The notes under the pieces are model-generated. The model did no database searches and had not been told where the DNA came from. It was given only the letters and a program-made list of their open reading frames with translations. Positions 58,941-64,000 of a stretch of DNA of 64,000 nt are shown one piece after another. The stretch's first letter is position 1. The number at the start of each line of letters is the position of its first letter. The DNA lies in contig CP060419.1 in the NCBI GenBank assembly GCA_025232375.1, positions 929,001 through 993,000 on the forward strand, given 5' to 3'. The stretch comes from Pseudoxanthomonas sp. NC8 (GTDB lineage: Bacteria > Pseudomonadota > Gammaproteobacteria > Xanthomonadales > Xanthomonadaceae). The position numbers and the translations under genes were made by a program.

Positions 58941-61031
58941 CTACAGCCAGGCCTTGACCTGCTCGTCGCCGAGGGCGACGAACGGCGTCTCGCGGTCGGT
59001 GCGCTCGCTGCTCCGGCGGGCCACGGCGATGGCGCGCACCGCGTACACCAGCACGCTGAACACCACGAACAGGAACAGCACGGTCAGCGCGGTATTGACG
59101 TAGCTGTTCACCACCACCTGCTGCATCTGCGCCATCGACTTGGCCGTGCCGAGCAGCTGCCCGTCGGCGATGGCCTGCTGGTACTTGCGCGCCTGGGCGA
59201 CGAAGCCGATCGCCGGGTTGGCGTCGAAGATCTTGATGAAGCCCGCATACGTGGTGCAGATCAGCAGCCACGCCGCAGGCACGGTCGTCACCCACGCGTA
59301 GCGGTCGCGCTTGAGCTTGAACAGGACCACGGTGCACAGCATCAGGGCGATGCCCGCCAGCATCTGGTTGGCGATGCCGAACAGCGGCCACAGCGTGTTG
59401 ATGCCGCCAAGCGGGTCGACCACGCCCCTGGTAGAGGAAGTAGCCCCACAGCGCCACGCAGCCGGCCGTGCCGATCACGTTGGCGCCCCACGACTCGGTG
59501 CGGCGCAGCGCCGGAACGAAGCTGCCGAGCAGGTCCTGCAGCATGAAGCGGCCAGCGCGGGTGCCGGCGTCGACCGCGGTGAGGATGAACAGCGCCTCGA
59601 ACAGGATCGCGAAGTGGTACCAGAACGCCATCATCGCGTCGCCGCCGGGCAGCGCGTCGTGCAGGATCACGGCGATGCCCACGGCCAGGGGTCGGCGCGC
59701 CGCCGGCGCGCGAGATGATGGTGTGCTCGCCGATATCCTTGGCGGTTTGGGTCAGCACCTCCGGCGTGACCACGAAGCCCCAGCTGCTGACCTTGGCGGC
59801 CACGTCGGCGGCCTCGGTGCCGATCGCCGCGGCCGGGCTGTTCATCGCGAAATACACGCCCGGTTCGATGATCGACGCGGCCACCAGCGCCATGATCGCC
59901 ACGAACGACTCCATCAGCATGCCGCCGTAGCCGATGTAGCGGGCGTGGGTCTCGTTGGCGAGCAGCTTGGGCGTGGTGCCGGAAGAGATCAGCGCGTGGA
60001 AGCCCGATACCGCACCACAGGCAATCGTGATGAACAGGAACGGGAACAGCCCGCCCTTCCACACCGGGCCGTCGCCGCTGGCGGCGAACTGGGTCAGCGC
60101 CGGCATCTTCAGCGAGGTCACTTCCGGGCTGGCTATCACTATCCCGATCGCCAGCGCCACGATCACGCCGATCTTGAGGAAGGTGGAGAGGTAGTCGCGC
60201 GGGGCCAGCAGCAGCCACACCGGCAGCACCGCGGCGACGAAGCCGTAGCCGATCAGCATCCAGGTGATCTGGGTGCCGGTGAAGGTGAACGCCGGGCCCC
60301 AGGTCGGATGGGCGCCGACCTTGCCGCCGTACCAGATCGCCAGCAGCAGCAGGACGATGCCGACCACCGAGATCTCGCCGATGCGCCCGGGCCGGATGTA
60401 GCGCATGTAGACGCCCATGAGGATCGCGATGGGCATCGTCGCGATCACCGTGAACATGCCCCACGGGCTCTCGGCCAGCGCCTTGACCACGATCATCGCC
60501 AGCACGGCCAGGATGATGATCATGATCAGGAAGGCGCCGAACAGCGCGATGGTGCCGGCCACCGGGCCCATCTCCTCGCGCACCAAGTCGCCGAGCGAGC
60601 GCCCGTCGCGCCGGCTGGAGATGAACAGGACCATGAAGTCCTGCACCGCGCCGGCCAGGACCACGCCGGTGACCAGCCAGATCAGGCCGGGCAGGTAGCC
60701 CATCTGCGCGGCGAGCACCGGGCCGACCAGCGGGCCGGCGCCGGCGATGGCCGCGAAGTGGTGGCCGAACAGCACGTGCTTGTTGGTCGGCACGAAGTCC
60801 AGGCCATCGTTGTGGACGTGCGCGGGCGTGGCCCGGCGTGGATCCAGGCCCATCACGTTCCGGGCGATGTACAGGCTGTAGTAGCGGTAGGCGACGAGGT
60901 AGATCGACACCGCCGCGACCACGATCCAGAGGGCGCTGATCTGTTCGCCGCGGCGCAGCGCCACGGTGCCCTAAGCAGAATGCACCGAGCAGCGCGAGCG
61001 CGGCCCAGCCGATCTTCGAGAACGCTTTCAT
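58941..61031 (-). CDS. cstA: CstA-type carbon starvation protein (pyruvate/peptide transporter)
   Basis: Minus strand, about 696 residues with many helices. Family segments: [63 protein letters not shown], and [20 protein letters not shown]. It imports pyruvate or peptides during carbon starvation. Slips near 59430 (extra G at CCAGGG), 59687 (extra C at CCCTGG) and 60970 (CTAAGC, i.e. CTTAGGG for CCTGGG, restoring [13 protein letters not shown]). The ATG at 61031 has GGGAGGC upstream on the coding strand. ybdD follows directly. Confidence 0.93.
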
Positions 61032-61187
61032 GGGAGCCTCCCGGGGTGATGGGACAAGGGTCGTACCGCGCGCCACGCAGGTCAATGCGCAGCGCGGCAG
61101 GGCTCTTGCGACTTTCGTCGCATTGGCGGCCGCGGCATCCGGAAAGGCGTGGACGCGGCCGTCTTCACATGTCGTTGGCGCTGCGCC

Positions 61188-62195
61188 TCAGAGCCAGCGC
61201 GCACGCTTGAACAGGCGGTACAGCCCGATGCAGATCCCGGCCACCGCCACGATCAGCAGCGGATAGGCCCAGACCGGCTCCAGTTCCGGCATGTGCGCGA
61301 AGTTCATGCCGTACCAGCTGGTGACCAGGGTGGGCGCGGCCAGCAGGGCGGCCCAGGCGCCCGGGCGCTTGACCGTTTCGCCCCAGCCAGGGTGACGAGT
61401 GACAGGTTCACGCTCAGCGCGGTGCCGAGCATGTCGCGCATCGTGTCGATCGTGTCGTTGATGCGCAGCACGTGGTCGTGCACGTCGCGCAGGTAGACGC
61501 GCACGCCCTCGGGCACCAGCTGGCCCTGGCCGGCCTGGCTGCGCATCAGTTGCGCCAGCACGTCCTGCAGCGGCGAGACCGCCACCCGCATGTAGGTGAG
61601 GTCGCGCTTGAGGTCGTACAGGCGCACGACAATGGCGCGACGGTAGGTGTCGGAGAAGATGTCGCGCTCGAGCGTGTGCAGGGTTTCGCGATGCTCGTCG
61701 ACGATCGGCGCGTAGTTGTCGACGATGAAATCCAGAACTCCGTGCAGCGCCATCGCCGGGCCGGCGCGCAGCAGTTCCGGCTCGCGCTCCATGCGGCTGC
61801 GGACGAATGCGTAAGACAGCGAGTCGCCGTGCCTTACCGTGAGCAGGAAGCGCGGACCGAGGAAGGCATGGGTCTCGCCGTAGCGGATCGTGCCATCGAC
61901 CATCTGCGCGGTGTGCACGGTATAACAGGGTATCGCCGTAGGCCTCCACCTTGGGCCGCTGGTGGGCGTTGCGCGCGTCCTCCACCGCCAGTGGATGCAG
62001 GCCCAGTTCTTCCTGCAACTGCCGGAGCACTGCGTCGGCCGGCTCGTACAGGCCGACCCAGGCGAAGCCCGGCACGTCTTCGTCGAGCTTCTCGCTGAGC
62101 AGCTCCAGCGGCAGGTCCTGGCGGCGGCCGTCGCCGTCGTACCACACGCAGTTGATGACGCAGGCAGGATTGGCGGGCGCGGCGACATTTTCCAT
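61188..62195 (-). CDS. corA: CorA-type magnesium/cobalt transporter
   Basis: Minus strand, about 335 residues. An acidic/helical cytoplasmic domain (HPLAVEDARNAHQRPKVEAYGD, DNYAPIVDEHRETLHTLE) leads to two C-terminal helices with the pore signature SWYGMNFAHMPEL and the basic end LFKRARWL. It imports Mg2+ or other divalent cations. Slips near 61388 (CTGG for CCTGG, restoring VTLAWGETVKRPGAW) and near 61923 (extra base in DTLLYTVHTAQ). TAAGG at 61836 on the coding strand is probably CCAGG. Single gene between cstA and DUF4105. Confidence 0.9.
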   Translation of the reverse strand: MENVAAPANPACVINCVWYDGDGRRQDLPLELLSEKLDEDVPGFAWVGLYEPADAVLRQLQEELGLHPLAVEDARNAHQRPKVEAYGDTLLYRAHRADGRWHDPLRRDPCLPRSALPAHGKARRLAVLRIRPQPHGARAGTAARRPGDGAARSSGFHRRQLRADRRRASRNPAHARARHLLRHLPSRHCRAPVRPQARPHLHAGGGLAAAGRAGATDAQPGRPGPAGARGRARLPARRARPRAAHQRHDRHDARHARHRAEREPVTRHPGWGETVKRPGAWAALLAAPTLVTSWYGMNFAHMPELEPVWAYPLLIVAVAGICIGLYRLFKRARWL

Positions 62196-62379
62196 GCCGC
62201 ATCCTGCGCCGTGCCGGCGCGTGCGGCAAGCACGGACGACCGGGACGCTGTCCCGTGTCGGCGTCGTCGCCGCATCGGTGATCGCGGCGTGTACAAGGCC
62301 GCGCCTGCGCGTTGCCCGGTGCGGTCCGAAGGGGCTGACACCGGGACAGGCAGGACGCCGCCCGTCCGCAGATTGGGGC
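62196..62379. other. Intergenic region upstream of corA
   Basis: About 184 bases between the corA start and the stop of the DUF4105 gene. No gene or clear hairpin terminator was found; a corA leader could lie here but nothing conserved was recognised. Confidence 0.4.
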
Positions 62380-63593
62380 CTACGTCGAGCGGGGCGCGCG
62401 CCCCAGCGCCAGCGCCAGCGCGACGTGCACCGGCAGCAGCAGCGCGATCCACGGCAGGGTGTATTGCGGCTGCAGGCTCAGCCACTGCAGTATCCAGCCC
62501 AGCGTGGCCGACGCGGCCACGGCCCAGAGCAGCGGCCGAAACGCCTTGCCGGGCACGCGCCCGCGCAGTAGCGCTACCGCGCCGGGCAGCAGCAGCAGGC
62601 ACAGCGGACTGAGCCAGAACAGGTTGCGGTTCGCCCAACCGGCGTGGTGCGCGGTGAAGCCCCAGATGAAGACCAGCAGCAGGCCGGTAATACCGCACAG
62701 CAGCCAGAACGGCAGTGCAAACGCGGCCAGCAGGCGCGGACGCCGGCGCGCGGCGAACGCCGCGCCGGCGAGGGCGAGGCCTGCCAGCAGTGGGGCCACC
62801 AGCGCCGCGGCATCTCGGCCGGCTCGGGCGCGATCCGGTGCGGCAGGATCTGTTCCTCGGCCATCACCAGCGGCCGGCCCTCGCTGTTGCGCGCCTCGCG
62901 CAGGCTGTCGGTAAGGCGCATCGGCACGAAGGCTTCCTCCCAGCGCGACAGCGGCCGGTCCGCATAGGGGCCGAGGCTGGGTCGAAACCCAGCCACATCC
63001 ATGGTGCCGGCCGCGCTATAGGGCGCACCGCTTCGCTGCGATAGGTATTGCCACGCGAGCGGCCGGCCAGCTGCGACTGCAGGGCGCCGTCCAGTGCATC
63101 GTCCAGCGCATCGCGCACCTGGGTGGCGCAGTTGGCGGTGAAGTAGTCGTAGCGGTAGCGCGCGTTTTCCGGGCGGGCGCGTTCGGCCAGCGCATCGGCC
63201 AGCGCGCTGGCCTGCGCCGGTTCCAGGTCCAGCCACTGCACGCTGACGCCGCGCCCGGCGTGGCGGTACTGCTGCAGGTCCTCCTGCGCCGGCATCGCGA
63301 ATAAGGTAATACATCATGTCGCCGCGCAGGAAGCGCGACAGGAAGTCCGGTTCGCCCGGGTCGAAGAAGCCGAAGTTGTACGACGTCGCCGCACCGGTCG
63401 CGGGGTCGACGACGACGATCGCGTCATGGCCGAAGCGTTCGAAGAACACCTCGCCCGGCTGCATGGTCATGATCCCGATGCGCGGTGCGTCCGCCGCGGC
63501 GTGCGCGGCCGACGGCAGAAGCAGCGCCATGCAGGCCAGCAGGCAGGCGAGCAGCGCGGCCGGCCATGCGGGCCACCGGGGCAGCGGTGGCAT
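62380..63593 (-). CDS. DUF4105 (Lnb-type N-terminal periplasmic domain) membrane protein
   Basis: Minus strand, about 404 residues. A signal anchor (LACLLACMALLLPSAAHA) precedes the periplasmic DUF4105 domain: PGEVFFERFGHDAIVVVDP, ATSYNFGFFDPGEPDF and YDYFTANCATQVRDALDD, whose N-C-A-T motif holds the key cysteine. Four to five membrane helices form the C-terminus (LLVFIWGFTAHHAGWANRNL). DUF4105 is associated with the Lnb lipoprotein N-acyltransferases. Slips near 62812, 63003 (CCAGCC for CCAGGCC), and 63301 (CCTTATT for CCTGGT); CTATAG at 63014 marks another altered CCTGG. The start overlaps the corC stop (TGATG). Confidence 0.8.
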
Positions 63594-64000
63594 CAGCCTG
63601 CGTCCTGCGCGTCCGGCGCCAGCACCGCCACCTGGAACGCATGCACGCGCCGCGCATCGGCGCGGATCACCCGGAACGCGAAGCGGTCCAGGTCAGTTCC
63701 TCGCCGGTCTCGGGCAGGTGGCCGATCGCCTCGGTGACCAGGCCGCCGATGGTGTCGTACTCGTCGTCGGGGAAGCTGGCGCCGAAGCGTTCGTTGAAAT
63801 CGCCGATCGGGGTGAGCGCGTCGACCACGAACTGGCCGTCGGCCTGGGCGGCGATCAGCGCGCTGGCGTCCCAGGTCTCGTCGTGCTCGTCGTCGATCTG
63901 GCCGACGATCTGCTCGAGCACGTCCTCGATCGTGACTTAAGGCCGGCCACGCCGCCATATTCGTCGACGACGATCGCCATGTGGTTGTGCGAGAGCCGGA
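63593..64000 (-). CDS. corC: CorC/HlyC family CBS-domain protein, C-terminal part (partial)
   Basis: Minus strand; the 5' part lies beyond the window. Visible are the end of the CBS pair (HNHMAIVVDEYGGVAGL, VTIEDVLEQIVGQIDDE) and the transporter-associated domain (DALTPIGDFNERFGASFPDDE, TIGGLVTEAIGHLPETGE). Such proteins are linked to Mg2+/Co2+ homeostasis and envelope integrity. Slips at 63938-63943 (CCTTAAG for CCTGG, in AGLVTIED) and 63692 (lost C at CCCTGG, in TLDRFAFRVI). The gene downstream is DUF4105, where lnt often stands. Confidence 0.88.
   Translation of the reverse strand, partial: SGSRTTTWRSSSTNMAAWPALSHDRGRARADRRPDRRRARRDLGRQRADRRPGRRPVRGRRAHPDRRFQRTLRRQLPRRRVRHHRRPGHRGDRPPARDRRGTDLDRFAFRVIRADARRVHAFQVAVLAPDAQDAG

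Overview
The window is a GC-rich (about 70% by eye) chromosomal stretch of a gammaproteobacterium of the Xanthomonadaceae (Lysobacter, Luteimonas or Pseudoxanthomonas kind). The diagnostic features are a fused aspartokinase/diaminopimelate decarboxylase, the MurD2-MurL peptidoglycan pair known from Xanthomonas, the order lpxD-fabZ-lpxA-lpxB-rnhB, and miaA-hfq-hflX-hflK-hflC-DUF2065. No rRNA, tRNA, CRISPR array, insertion sequence or phage gene was recognised.

A warning governs the whole annotation. Dozens of conserved, mostly essential genes (ftsH, lpxB, lysAC, hflX, ssb, surE, rlmE, rmlA and others) carry one-base slips or stray stops, and most of these sit exactly where the conserved protein demands CCTGG or CCAGG. 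Typical changes are CCTGG to CCTTGG, CCTTAGC, CTGG or TATGG, and CCAGG to TAAGG, CTAAGG or TAGG. This looks like systematic base-calling error at a methylated CCWGG (Dcm-type) motif, not gene decay. Gene coordinates are therefore given for the whole repaired gene, with the slips named.

Layout. 1-810: tail of an abortive-infection gene ending in an integron attC-like site (accessory, lower GC). 1002-3292: L,D-transpeptidase, small membrane protein, DUF1330 protein, chorismate mutase, a short unknown. 3418-8081: hybrid histidine kinase and its HD-GYP response regulator. 8112-16670: methyltransferase, CopD/HemJ-like membrane protein, alkaline phosphatase, dicarboxylate symporter, amidohydrolase, thioesterase, two NlpC/P60 hydrolases, SlyD. 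16752-20960: lipid A and fatty acid genes. 21008-26121: Smr protein, surE-pcm-yqaA-nlpD stress and cell-division operon, a 78-bp direct repeat pair, yhbY and rlmE. 26209-29337: ftsH and folP. 29489-31830: a trimeric-autotransporter-like adhesin and a dihaem cytochrome. 31881-36929: miaA-hfq-hflXKC-DUF2065.

36952-44764: two tandem PhzF-like genes, lysAC, an unknown membrane protein, murL and murD2. Together the last four supply meso-diaminopimelate and D-glutamate for the peptidoglycan stem. 44913-50928: dienelactone hydrolase, octaprenyl diphosphate synthase, ssb, and rmlBACD for dTDP-L-rhamnose. 50987-57276: two S9 peptidases around an OPT oligopeptide transporter. 57367-61031: DUF819 membrane protein and the ybdD-cstA pyruvate/peptide transport pair. 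61188-64000: CorA, a DUF4105 (Lnb-type) membrane protein, and the C-terminal part of CorC running off the window.
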